NCBI RefSeq assembly: GCF_963576615.1
Contig: NC_088715.1
Location: 60,299,802-60,363,801 of the forward strand
DNA from: Watersipora subatra
Lineage: Eukaryota; Bryozoa; Gymnolaemata; Cheilostomatida; Watersiporidae
Length of the DNA stretch: 64,000 bases
Direction of reading: 5' to 3'
In this document: in pieces, positions 37,278-51,400 of the stretch
Numbering within the stretch: position 1 is the first letter of the stretch
How the letters are laid out: each line of letters opens with the position of its first letter
Translations under genes and position numbers: made by a program
The notes under the pieces: model-generated
What the model saw: only the letters and a program-made list of their open reading frames with translations
Told to the model about the DNA's origin: nothing
The model's database searches: none

Positions 37278-38264
37278 CTCCAGATATAAAATCGACTAAA
37301 AGTATGAGCAAGTTTCTCTTTAAGGTTTGATGTCATTCTTGTAACCACCAGTGGTATTTTTTTGGAAATTGTACCCCCCACCAACCTGTTGTTTGGAGTT
37401 TAGGAGTTCTAGAACACGAGACTAACTTAGTTAATATAAATATAGAGTTATCATTTTAATTTTAATTAACGCAGTTTGAATTGTTAACATTTTTTCTTAA
37501 TGTCCTCCTTATAAAACAGCAGTGTGTTAAATGCAACACCAAATCCAGCCAACTGCCTTCTTGCGTCATGTTTTTGCTTTGTCCTAAAAAAATTGTGCAA
37601 CAAATTTTCTAGAAGTTGTTCTTTCAACTCTGTCTTCTCAATTACTGGACAGCTTTGCGAATGTGTGCGACTTTTGCTCTTGCGTAACAAAGAGTGCTTT
37701 GACTTTGTCTCGAAGATAACAAAGGCTGAAAAAGGTTCAATTCATAATTATTTCAAAGATTTCAATGGATGTTCAAAACTCAGTCAGTCGGTATGTATTT
37801 ATGAATAGGATATCAGGGCTTAAATATCAGGCCGCTAAAGTTAGTTTGTATCAAATAACGTGTTTAAGGAAATATATCTTACAAAAAATGTCAGTAGTTG
37901 TTCTATTTTCTCTTCACCGACCCACATTGTATGAATGAATCTGAATCTATTTCTATAATTTCCTCTGAAGAATTTGTTTCTGATTCAATAATGATTTCTG
38001 AAATAATTTCTATGAGTGAATGAATGAATTAACTAATTAATTAATAGCATATGGGGTACTACTCCGCAACGCTAGATATGTCATAGTCTACAGTACTAAT
38101 CCTAGATAGGTCATATGCATGTTTGTTTTGTTATGGTGGCAGCAATTCGCTGCTTCCATACGTTTGTGTCATCTGCAAAGGGGAAACAGCCCACAGGTCA
38201 AGGTAATTTTGTTACTTCCTATTTTTTATCAAAGATTTAATGCTTGCGCAAGGCAGAAACTCGC

Positions 38265-38515
38265 TTGCGAATGATGTGCAAAAAAATGCCGCTGAAGCTA
38301 ATTCATTTTAAACATTTTCACACTCAGTCATTCCTATTTCAATTTAAGCCTTTTCAAAGGCTCCACTATGACATCTAGAGTAAAACTTCTTGTATTTTGT
38401 GCCAAAGCCTCCATGTTAATCCACAGCATGCAAATGTCTATTGAGACAAATCGCATGGTAACTCAACGAGCACACAATTCTAAATATGCATCATCTGCAA
38501 TATAAAAATGTAATG
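38265..38515 (+). repeat. Dispersed repeat upstream of gene B (partner at 30110-30425)
   Basis: Matches the copy in gene A intron 1 in the same orientation. It ends about 900 bp before the gene B start codon. Confidence 0.55.
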
Positions 38516-39029
38516 TTCGTAAATAACAGTATTATGATGACCTTTGGTCAAGATGTCACATGAAGGCTTTTCATATCAGCTGCAGTGAAAGTAAACGAGT
38601 TCAAAGTTCAATCAACGTTAATACTTACATAATGAAATATTTTGTTTACTCAGTGAACCGTACAGGCCTGCTATAAATGTTCTAAGTCAAGAAAGTGATT
38701 TTAGTGACCACAATTTTACTGATCATTAGTTTTTAGGCATTTTTACTGTTAGTGATACTCGCCACTCTATTGGTTGGAAGGTGATTTGCAGACTAATTGA
38801 ATAACAGCATCTTGGCCTGTCCGTAAACACGCCTTTGGTGCAGAAGAATGCCGATTATTGCTGCCTTCTAACATTAAATGGTAAAGGAGGTCTTGCACCA
38901 AAGATTTGATACAGCGTAGGCAGATGCAGATGTATTTCCTTTCACAACTAAGTCCTCGCATGCTAGCAAGTATTTCAACAATCACAAAAACTATCGAACT
39001 TTGTTTGTTTGTCAAAGATACGTAATTTG

Positions 39030-39215
39030 AACCCATGCACCATATGTATACTTTATGTGCCATACATGCACCATGCATACACCATGTGAATACACCATAA
39101 GCATATATTCTATGCAAATGCACTTTATACAATATTGCCATACGCATAGTCACATAGTCTATACACATAGTCGCATACACTATACACATACATTATACGC
39201 ATGTACCATACGCAT
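39030..39215. repeat. Degenerate CATACGCATA/CACATAG-type repeat
   Basis: Short imperfect units such as CACCATGTGAA, CATACGCATAGTCACATAG and TACACATAGTCGCATACAC recur. The 140-codon minus-strand frame here reads as Met/Cys/Tyr/Ile-rich repeat and is not a gene. It ends about 200 bp before the gene B start. Confidence 0.6.
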
Positions 39216-39420
39216 ACTGTTACCTCATAGACTACCAAGTAATGCTAATAAACATCCTCTGCCCACCACAGTAGGATCCTCCTAGTCAAGCACCTTCACA
39301 ACAAGTCAGTGCAAAAACATAACATGACATAACGCCTCACATCTTATAAACGATTGGCTCCACAATTCTATGGTCATTCTTAGCTTGAAGAAGGCATAGC
39401 TAACATCTGACTTCACTATA

Positions 39421-42400
39421 ATGCATAGCTTTTACTCTCTTTTTTTCACCTTCTGTTTAGCTGCAGGATACGTCTCAAGTTGGAACCCAGCTAACAGTAA
39501 GTAACAGTTTGTACTTTACAGGTAATTTATGACAGGCATGAAAGGCTTCAGGTTATTGGAAACTAATGACAGTGCTCCAGTGCTCCTCCCATAGATAAGG
39601 TATTACATGTAGAGAATAGTCAACATGTATTAGTATACTATATTAATATCTATATCTATGGGACTCATAAGTGCCAAGTAGTTATTCTAGTTGTGCACTG
39701 ACTATCAGCATTATTTTATTTTAATTTTCTACTAATAAGCACTAAATTGTTTAATTCACTTTTTTAACTTTGTTATCTAATTGAAGACAACTTTTTTGTC
39801 TAGTTCCTTTGTTTTTGTTTGGCAAGCATTATTTTATAACATCGCAAATTTTTTGTACAAATATATTCAATGAGAATAGTTAAGTACTATGTTTTTATTT
39901 GTTGAACAAGAATTCATAAGAAATGACTTTTAACGAATGCAACATAAAAATTTTAAATCATAGACATTGTCTCCTCATTATGGTTGAAGATGCTAGTTAA
40001 CCAGCCTAAATGGATGTACGAAAAATAGTCCAATAAGTTGGTCGCTAGTTTTTGGGTTGGGAATTATATGGAAGTATCCTCTCTTTGCTGTTCTTCCTCT
40101 GATGTGTAATGATCTGATCATTTGCAGGCAGCTCTACGGATTCAGGATTTAGGATTGTTCCTCCTGAGGAAGGCCTACTTACAATATACTATGACTATCC
40201 TCCAACGCTTTGCCAAGTGCTTCTTTATGTCGATGGGCCTGTTAAAAACTTTTCCATATCCATAGAGAGTGTCACGACCAGCGTTGCTACAGTCTCGGTG
40301 AGTCTAAATTCCTAATCACCACTTCATACAACCGAACTTTTGTTCGAGGCTAATAGCATTTCCAGTATCACATAATCTACAATATCATTGATTATCGACA
40401 AAGAAATGGCCTGATCATTTTTGTCAAAAAGGTCGATAGTTGGGTGGGTAGACAATCTGCACCAGTAACTTGTGAGGTGGTTTAGATGTTTTGCTTTTTA
40501 AATGATAGACCAAAAAAGTATGAAGACCCAAAAATTGGGAGCCACATCTAATAGCAGATAATCTTTTTGAAGTTTAGCAAATTGATAGACTTCATATAAA
40601 TGAGCTACCAAAATACATGGTTCAAACTTGTCCTGATTGATTATTAAAGAACGACTAATCAATCAATTACAATGGTAATCAGTATAGATTACTCAGTAGA
40701 TCATAACATGTGCTCTCGAGCTGGTATATCTATGCAACTTAGGCAAATTTTTGTGTAATCCGCATTTTTTGTTAAATCTTATTAAAAATCGCAGATATTT
40801 ACTATAATAAAAGTTGTGTTCATACATTCACCCATAGTCATGATTATATGTTTAAAAAAAAGTTGCATCACATGGGATTTGAACTCTGATACTTGACTTA
40901 AAAGTCAGTTACACTACTACCAACAGTTTGAAATAACTGTACAGATATTTATTACACCTGATGTTCTCTCACCGCGAATTAAGACTGCCAAAGTGCCAGT
41001 ATTTACGTATAGATAAAAATCTTATATAGCTGTTGGTTCTATTAGCTAAATGAGGTTTTGAGAGGTTATAATTAAAGTTCTCTAGTTACTACTTCCTGTT
41101 GCATAAATCGCATTGAGAAAGTACTCTCCTGATTTTTTGTTCTTCTGTTGATGTTTAAAACGGCATATATAAAACTATCAGTATTTTTAAATCAATGGGT
41201 TTTATGTACTACAACAATGAATTACAACAGTAGGATGCAAAAGACACAAAAAAATAACCCGCCATCGGTGCTCAGACTGTGTAGATGTAATTGAGGCGCC
41301 ATTATGGATATTGGTGCAGTCTTGCCAGGCACTGAAGAATTTGTGTCATAAAATTGATGCAGTTTTGACAACATAAATGTACAAACCTAAGAGCACTGAC
41401 AGCTATGTACTAGTTCTAGCAGCTCTGTACAACGATGTCTGGGAAATACCAATCATAAAAGCATCCAGTTGCCAGCAAAAGGTCAAAAGGTCAAAGTTCT
41501 TTGTTTACAAGAAGTTAAGCTTTTATGATTCTAGGACTTCCTGTCTGTTTGTTTATTGCTGACATTCATATTTAATTTCTTCCCAATAGTAAATTCAAAG
41601 GAAGCTTTTCAGAGGAAGGCTAATGTTAAGGAATGTATAGTGAAGACAACTCCGTTCATTAAGTCATTTCAAAGCTGTAGTGTGCATATTGTTAGTTACT
41701 GGTTGAATATTCTCAGATAAATTGGGATTTTGTCAAAATTACTTTCTTGTAAAAGGCACTAAGTTGTTTTTTAAATTCAGGTCAAAGTTTTTGCTCAGTT
41801 CTGCTGTAGACACCAAATCTTTGTGCCTAGAATCAATATTGAGCCATGAAGCAGAATCAAAGTTTAGCTAAATGGTGCAAAGTGATGCTAATTCATCACA
41901 ATTTTGGATAAATTTATACAACTAACACAGGACCAGCCGTAGATTGACCATAAACCTCCAACCAGCATAGACTTATGACTAGGTACCAACTGGCCATAGA
42001 CCTCCAACCAGCATGGACTTATGACTAACTACCAACTGGCCATTGACCTCCAACCAGCATAGACTTATGACTAGGTACCAACTGGCCATAGTCCTCCAAC
42101 CAGCATGGACTTATGACTAACTACCAACTGGCCATTGACCTCCAACCAGCATGGACTTATGACTAACTACTAACTGGCCATAGACCTCCAACCAGCATAG
42201 ACTTATGACTAACTACTAACTGACCATAGACTTCCAACCAGCATAGACTTATGACTAACTACTAACTGGCCAAAGACCTCCAACCAGCATGGACTTATGT
42301 CTAACTACTAACTGGCAATAGACCTCGAACCAGTATAGACTTATGATTAACTACTAACTGGCCATAGACCTCCAACCAGCATAGACTTATGACTAACTAC

Positions 42401-45400
42401 TAACTGGCAATAGACCTCCGACCTGTATAGACTTATGACTAACTACTAACTGGCCATAGACCTCCAACCAGCATAGACTTATGACTAACTACTAACTGGC
42501 TATAGACCTACCACCAGCATAGACCTATGATTAGCTCCCGACTGGCCATAGACCTCCAACTAACATAGACTGATGACTAGCTACTAACTGGCTATAGACA
42601 TTACGGTTGCAACCACCATTGCCTTAAACACTTCAAAAAAATTGTGCGTTTTGAAATTTAATACACAAATAATGGTGATATTGAAGGATATTGAAAGACA
42701 ATTATTGTAGAATAGTATGCTTCTTGCTGAAATCTTAAGTTTAAATATAATTATTTCTTATAATGCCAACTTTCAGGCATTGCCAAGTTTGTATAACCTA
42801 CTGTAACAAGATTGGCTAGGTATTTGTTCCAAGTCATCCGTTTCTCTCAGTTTGGATTATAAAGTACAGCTTTAACATATATTGACAAGTGTTGTGGCTG
42901 ATTGCCAGGAATTTGTCAGCATTGGTATTTCACTAATTATAAAAAAAATGTCATGCAGGGTGTGTAACCTTTCAACACAATTTATTGATATACAATTATC
43001 AATCAAATCGCCAGATTTAGCAGATGTGGTATTTGTTGTTATTTGGTTCTTTCGAAAGTCATGCCAAAACCTTTAGTGACCACATAAATATTTCTGGTTT
43101 ATTTTTCATAGTGCTGGTGGCATATAAACTGTTTTTCTAACGAGTTCAAGTGTCCTTAATAGTACGAAAGCATTTATCTATGAGGGCTGTCATTGCTATA
43201 AACAAACTTTTCTACAGCCAAAAGAAATATGATTTTCCTAATTATTTCCCCACTGAATTGTAATGCTGTATATACTGTGTGGGGAATATACGTAAACATG
43301 ACATACTGACAGATATAAAGCATTTCATGCCTAAATCTCCTACTAGTTTTGTTTTAGTAAAAAGCCTCACGAAAATTATGCAATCACTGAAATAAATATT
43401 ATTTAAACTTGCTATTTTGAGTTTATTTCAAAATGTTTGCTTCACTTCTGCTTCTTCAAGAGTTTATTGTTTTTCTGATCATGTTTTTAAGAGATTTTCA
43501 AAATAATGTCTGAAAGGTTGCTCGACAGCTGTTGAACACTTTTATGGCCTTAAACTAGTCTGTTTTGTTTTTGTCTCAACATGTTTTTGGAATTGTTTTC
43601 ACCTGACTTAAAGCTCTTTAGTATTACTTGAGCATGCAAGTCTTGTTGTCCATTAAGAGAAAGCTTGTTTATTAGCTAAGATAGAAGTTTTAGGCTATTT
43701 TGTAGCTGATCTCAAGCTATAAGTTACATTTAGGCTATAAGTTTTAGACTTTTCTCAGGCTTTTCTCAGGCTTTTCTCAGGCTATAAGTTAACTTCCCAA
43801 CTGCATTCTGGTCGAAAAGCAGAAAGTTTTTATTTCGGGTTTGTTTTCCTCAGCACTCAGATAAATTCTGTTTGTTTATAACATTTGTTACGCTACTTGG
43901 GAATTTTAATGTTTTTTGTTAACAGTATGTTAAGAATTAATTAGCTTTTAAAACTATCTAAATACTGTAAAAATTTTGAAACGGTTTAATTGATAAATTA
44001 TCCATTGCGTCAAACCACAGCATATTTCTTTGTTGAAATCATAGTAAACAAAGTGTTTCAACATTCTTAGAGAAGAAATTGCTTTTAGGGTATAGAAAAA
44101 AGCAAAATTTTCAAAAGAATGCAGATTTGCCAAGACACCAGGTTAAACAATTTTATACTGTACTGTACGATATTATACTATATGATGTTATATAAGTATT
44201 GCTAACATATAAGCCTACTATATGTTGATAACACAAGTAATGTTTTGGTCTATATGCTAGCTGTTTTAATAATTGCGTCAGCACACTGCATAGTAAATTT
44301 TCAAAAAGTTGTTTAATGATGACATTTTTCTTAGCAACATCATTTTTTCTTTGAATTGTATTTAATATGACAAAAATCATTTGAAGGAGCATATTTCTAA
44401 TTATAAAACTTTTTCTACAAAAAGAGTAACTATATAAAATTTTTATTGATGTATAAATTTAGCTATTCAGCACCAAGAACACTTTTGGCCGTCATTGCTT
44501 GCCTCATTTACTACAGAACGCATGTTTTCATTTCTAAATTTAGTTATGACCTCTTGTGTTTAGATCACTTAAATTTGCCCAATTAGACACAATTGTTATT
44601 GCTATCTAAGCTCTCTTTATGCGAAGACAAAAATAGATCTTGGTGGAACTTAGGACAAAAGCGCCAACCAAATAAGTGATCACCAAATCCTTTAAAAAAT
44701 AGAAAAAAGGCGCTCTAAAGACTGCGAGACAAGAGTTAAAAAAAGCACTAGAATGTCACCAGCGGAAGAAAATGAAGAATAAGCTGAAACCACTCTGTAA
44801 CAATTTCAATAGCAAGAAATGTGGAGGGAAGAACAGGCCGCTAACAAAATGCTATCTAAAGCGTCTAGCGAAGATCCTAAACGGCTAATGGAGAAGTTCA
44901 CTATAATTATATTTCAATTCGGCCATGACTTCGAAGAGTAAAAATAATTTGGAATTTTATTTATATTTTAAAAGAAATGTTTGCTCATCGGTTAGCTTCA
45001 GCCTTCTGAAGATGGGTAAACCAGTGGTGAAAGATAAAATACCGTAATTACCGATTACTGTCCCTATTCTTTCAACATAAAAGTTAGGAGAGGAGTTGAG
45101 ATAGTAAACTAATATAAAGGTTTTGTGTGCTATCTTTACTGCTCCACCAGTACAGAACTCAGTGCATGAGTTTATACATATATTTGTTTGCTTCGTTCAT
45201 CAAGGGTTACAATAGAAAGCACGCAACATGTAATGAACAGGGGCAGAACACCTCTGCTCTCTCTCTCTCTCACAAATGTCCGAGCTTGTATAGCGGGTAG
45301 CTCCCAACCCCCACCCCCTCACGTTACACTCGATTGGACTCGGCTCTGACTGGCCTAACTCTCTTCATCTCGTTATTCCGCATGACTGAGCACATCCAGG

Positions 45401-48400
45401 CGGTTTAGCTCAGCCCTAAGCTCAGCTATCAGTGGATCATATTCCACAACACTATTTAGATAAACATGATACATAAGTTTGGCTTGGTGCGGATGAACCT
45501 GGCACACTTCGCTGGAGTTGCTAGGCATCCTAACATATTTATAGTTTAATCTGTGTGGATTATTATAAAAAATACTGACACAGGCTAGCATGGTTAAAAT
45601 AGTATTTGTTGTGTTGATGTTTGAATGCTTGAACAAACACAAGCAGCTCTAGCAAAATATGAGTTTGTCAATTAGGTGACATTTTTCAGCATAATTTGAT
45701 GATCATTTGGTACAAAAAAGTTCCGATCTACCACCTAATATAAAGGAATTTTTACATAAACAATCGTGTTTTGGATGCTTACCAATTTTATCTTATGAAC
45801 TAAAACTTCAAATTATTAGTGAGCAGCTGCTTGGTTGACAAGTTTAGTTGGTGCTTGGGTCAAAAGTTTAGCTGGTATTTGCATGACAAGTTTAGTTGGT
45901 GCTCGGAGGCAGGTTTAGCCGGTGCTTGGATAATACGTTTAGTTAGTGCTCGGATGGCAAGTTTAGTTAGTGCCTAGATGACAAGTTTAGTTGGTGCTTA
46001 GAGGACAATTTATTTACTATTAGTTATTTTACCATACACTAATTAAAGGCAGCCATGACTGCACGAATACAATTACGAATAAACAAGTGATTTGCTGTAC
46101 TTATGTATATAATACTTATGTTCATTCATAATAATTTATAGCTCTTCTACTCAAGAATATTTTGGTCGACACTAATTATTTGACAAGGATGATATTGTTG
46201 TCTCAAATAGTCATCGGTTGGCACCGCTGGTGGTTTTCACAAACTTTACACAGTATTTTTTTTCCAATTGTTAAAAAGTTACTTTTTTCTTCAGTTTGCA
46301 GAACTAGATGAAAATTGTTTAACTTGATGTTTCAACTCATTTTATTCAGCTGATTTCAACTCAACTCTCTGATCATAAATAAAAGCAGCTTGTATTACTA
46401 TTTTTATTATATATAACTTCATGTCCATTTAATTTTAGAACATAATCCATGAAATATGTGTAAATTATTTTCACTGCTAATGCTCAGTAGATTCTTCATT
46501 TGATTGGTTATGTATGATTGAAAATGGCCTTATTGACAACTACCAACAGGTTGACTACAGCTGCCAACAGGTTCACTCCTGACAATGTGGGTTATATAAG
46601 CTAATGTTGACAAAGCTTATGATCTATAAATAAGATCAGGCTCAGTTGGCTAGCATCCAATACCTATTAGCAGTCAAGAATGGGCTGTTGTCTAACTATA
46701 ACTGAATACTATGGGCAATACTGCCAACAGGCTGACTACTGCCAACAGGTTGAACATGGGCATGGCACGTGCCAGTTAGCTAGTCTCTCTCAGAGTAGCT
46801 TTTTAGAAAAATCATCTTAACATTCTATGTTTCCTTTCAACTCTAAACTAAACCACAAAAATGATGAGAACATGATTTAAAGGCATTCCTACTCTATGCA
46901 ATGACGTTAGCACTTTTTTAGCTGAATTGAGTAGCTTGAAATTTTAGCCTTTTATTGCTACTAACTAGATGAGTGTGAGCCAGGGCCTTCAGCTATGATT
47001 TCAAATAAAAATTAGCATGTAAATATTTAAAAACAAGCTTTTTAAGTCAAAGGGCAAGGTTTTGCACTTTTTACTGTATCACACCTCTGAACTTAATCTA
47101 GCTTTAGCTAGCTAAACAACATTCTAAGAGCATGTGCGCAAATGCTGTATTCTCACAGCGGGTGTTACCTACCCTTCCATAATACTTTCCTTACTTCATA
47201 ATAATCCTTCAAGGTTGTTTTATTATGTTTATATACTTAAGCTTTGGTGTGTTGGCTTCCTACTCACTTGCATTCAGTTATTGCTTTAAACAATAAATAC
47301 AACTTTTACTAATCATTAATTTTAAAAAAATTTTACCATTTATAACATACACGGTAGTTCTTAAAGTTTTTTTAAAATCTCAAACAATATTCCTCTGATT
47401 TTTTAAGCCATCAAAATTTTTAGGATATTTTCTACTAGTTTTAAAAGTTCTCAATCAGATGATCCTTTTAGCTTTTGTTGTACCAGTTTTCTGTCTCTGT
47501 CATGAATGTTGGGAAAAAAATCTTATCAAGAGAGTAAACACTGAGAGAAACTGTTGAAAAGCAAAATTTTAAATAACTGTTTGTTCATTATAGGGAGAAA
47601 GTGCAATCACTCGTTGCCAAGAGAAGATAACTTCAAATGTGTCTTCTAATGCAAACAACTTGTCACACACTGAAGTCACGTATGACATCTTACAAGAAGC
47701 AGGCACCTGTTACAACATTTCATTTTATGGTAAACCTTTGAACTTTGAATAATCGTCAAATTTACTCATTGCTCAAAAGTTGCATTCAAGACTTCTGTTA
47801 CATTTATTGACAGGAAATGCTGTTTATATTGGCTACTCTACTCTGAAGTTCTATGTCAGGACCAATGGTAGCCAAGAGCTGTCATACATTGATGACCTAC
47901 TGCTGAGGTCGATTCGACGGAGAAGACCTATTGACAAAGTTTTTGATATCTCCTTCAAATGCATCGTAAGTTAGTTAGACATACACTGGGTTTCAAAGCT
48001 TTGAATAATTTTGGAGTTGCTTCTGCTTCAAATCATAGAAACAATAAAATTCCAATGCAGTCAACGCAATTTCACCTCGCTAAATTTTTGCAAAAGCATT
48101 TGCTTTGAAAGTATTTCAACACCATAGAAAGGCTCAGTGCTAATGGATCCAAATCGATGATACTCAGCTAAACTCTCCCCAGTGGAGGTAAGCAAACTTC
48201 AGCACACTTCAGCCCACAACTCTGCAGATTGCTGCTCCGAAAAGGTTCTATTCCTACTCACTACTCCTTTTTTCGATATTTTGCTTTTGCATCAACATTT
48301 AGATAGCCAAAATGAGTTGTTACACGGAATGACAAGTCGCTTGTTTATGGATGACAAAATAGTTTCCTATTAGTGCAACTAGTTACTTATTAGTGCAACT

Positions 48401-51400
48401 AGTTACTTGTTAGTACAACTAATTATTTGTTAGTGCAACTAGTTACTTATTAGTGCTACTAGTTACTTATTAGTGCTACTAGTTACTTATTAGTGCAAAT
48501 AGTTAAAAATAAAAGTCATGGGTTTAAATCCCATTGAAAACAATATTTTTCCTAACCTCTAACAGCCATTTCAAATTGACGGAGGCACACAACTCCTCTT
48601 ATTAGAGTAAAGATTTGTCTAAAATACCTTCTTCACATTCATGCAGTTTGTTTTATCCTAACATTTTTGTGAATTTGCTGTATAATCTAATGCTTGCGTT
48701 TTTACAGACCATTATGACAGTCATGGCAATGGGCACAGACCTAGAGTTTCAAACTATTAGAGACCACTTACGAAGACCCAAGGCTCCTGGAATTGCCCTT
48801 CTCTCGCAGTTCCTCATAATGCCCATGGTGAAAATGATACTTACATGTGCAGTTTGCATAAAAATAGCTCTTATTTATCTAATTGTTAGATTTCATTGCT
48901 TTTTCATGCTTATTTATTTGAAAAAGTTTCAAAACAGCTATATTTTAACCATTTGAGCTGAGCAAATTAAATGAATTTTTAAATTATTGTTTTGTTGACA
49001 TCTTCTCCTTCAAATCTTACCGACATCTAAGTGCACCAAAGTTCTTGATTTTGTTGCAGTTAGCTTATTCCATAGTCTGGATATTTGGATATACTGGCGG
49101 AAAAGCTCTCGGTTTCTTTGCCATGGGCTGCTGTCCCGGTGGAGGAACGAGTAACATGTATTCAAAACTGTTTAATGGAGACTTATCTCTCAGCGTTACC
49201 ATGACAACCCTAAGCACAGCTGCCTCTTTCGGTATGTGATTGCGACAGCAAAAACATACAATAGCAGTACCTACGTATTTATTACATCATGCTAGCTAGC
49301 TATTCACCGTGTATCTAAAAACGATAATTATTTTCATGTAATTAGCTAGTATAAATCTAAAACGATGTGATTTAAACATGCGCTACAATTATTTTGGACA
49401 AACTGTCTTTTTAAATTTAAATACTCAGCTTTAAACCAGTAAGCATAAACAAAAATCAAGCAAATAGTGGGAAGTCTACAGTGCAAATTCTGTGGGTAGA
49501 TAACTCTCCATTATTTGAGGTTTAACAATAATGTTCCTGTTTCTAGCTTGCGAGTAATTTTGTTAAATCTTTTTTTCTGGTTTGGTTACTATAGATACTC
49601 CATCTGATTCCAAACTTTCAGTCAATTTTAGAATGTAAGTTCATGCCTTCTGCTTCTGTAAGTTCATGCATTCCACAGGAATGCTTCCGCTGTGGATATA
49701 CACTCTTGGTAGAACAATTCCAGCTGATGAGGGAGTTGATAAAGTAAAACTACCCTTCCTCAACATCCTCCAAAGTCTATCATTTATGGTCATCCCTTTA
49801 GCTATCGGTTCTCTAATCAAGTATAAGTTCCCTAGAGCTGCTGCCAAGATACGGAGAGGCCTTGATGTGAGTCTTTTTTATTTGATTTTTCTACATTCAG
49901 CAAAAAGTTATCTTATCTAAAACGAAGAGAAAGATAGGGAAATAACAACTTTTTATTTATAATACTAATTCAATTTTCATTTTTATTCCTTTGCTTCTGC
50001 TCCATTAGACTACCAGAAATCAGGCTGATGCAGGGTACCTTTGGATTTCATTAGCTTCTGGACTAGTTTTTATACTGATATTTGGCTCTGGGTCTGGGTC
50101 CGGGATTATTTGTCTAAATGTCTAGATATGGAAGCTCACTCCGATAAAGTTTTGTAATAAATGTAATTATAATAGTAATAATTTTAGTAATAAGTAGTTG
50201 CAATTATTAAAATAAAGGTTAGCTTGGAAATTTTATTACTAATTAGAAAATTTACTCACTTAGTTAAATTAATTGTTTTATTTATTTTGGGAAGCCATGA
50301 AAATTATGCGAATACTATTGTAGATCTGTTGTATTAACTTTTTTTCTAATATAATGTAACTCAATAATGAAAAAATAACTTTTCCAAAAACAAATGGATT
50401 AAATTTTAAGAACTGTTACAACAGTAAAATATATTTATTTACATAGTAAACAAAATTAAAAAATATTTTAGTTTTAAAATGCATAAATGAGACTGATGCA
50501 AAACTATTAGAAGGTTTACACTTCTTGCCAAGCAAAATTAAGTTGATATGTTTTCAGTGTGGTGCCATATTTAAAACTGGTTGTCAGTGAAGCATATATT
50601 TTTACTAAATATAAGCGAGCTCAAATAACTTCCTGTTACTAGAAAAAAAATCGCCAAAATTTATTTTAAAAATTATAAAAAAAAATTTATTTTTTGTCTG
50701 TTAAAATATTTCATATAAGCTTTTGTTATAGCTCACATCAGGAATTGCAGCTAAGGAGTCTATCAATCCTTTTTGTATTTTATTTGTACTAATTTATTCA
50801 TGCTCGTCTCATTGCTTCCTAATTAACTATATTGTATCATTCACAATACACACAACTCTTTCAATTCTTTCCATAAACAATTAAACTTAGAGTACATAAT
50901 TCTTTCAATATTTACTATAATAAGAGCCGTGTTCATTCATCTGTTTGTCTGTCCAAAGCCACAGTAGAAAGTTGAGAAAAAGATTGCTTCTAACAGGATT
51001 TGAACTCATGACCTTCAGGTTTGCAACCGGACACTCTAAACCCTGCACCAAAAAACGCCTAACCACATTGTGTAATAATCGCGAAAATAGTTATTCCCTG
51101 TGCTTATCGGCACACATTGCATTCTTTCATGCCACAATGAGCTGCCAGCCTAATAAGACACAAAATTTACTTCACTTTATTTTTTGTCTTTTTTTGTCTC
51201 ATGGTCTAATTTTTTTAAACGGCATTGACCGATGTAAATAAAGGTAAATCTATCAATCTAATAAAAATGTTTGAAATTCTCTTACATTAATCCTTTATGA
51301 TATTCCTAAACGCTTAGCTTTTGGTAAACAAACACTTGCTATCATTCTTTGCATTCTATAAGTCTCTATTATTGTTCTGTTGCTCTGTTGCAGATTCTGT

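Larger units (their letters stand above)
30708..39420. other. Intergenic region between the head-to-head genes A and B
   Basis: The 8.7 kb between the two start codons should contain both promoters. No TATA box, CpG-rich segment or core promoter can be assigned with confidence. It holds truncated palindromic elements, old dispersed repeats, short minisatellites and a palindromic repeat. No open frame looks like a gene. A 35319-35507 frame ending with PMPGHNWLHF vaguely resembles the helix-turn-helix region of some transposases, but the similarity is too short to call. Confidence 0.5.

Noticed and set aside
38767-39189. 140-codon minus-strand open frame upstream of gene B
   Set aside because: Half of it is the degenerate CATACGCATA repeat read as Met/Tyr/Cys-rich peptide. 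There is no domain and no paralogue.
44630-44935. Intact retrotransposon
   Set aside because: An in-frame stop follows nine codons and no RT, protease or integrase sequence is found nearby. Kept only as a weak remnant call.
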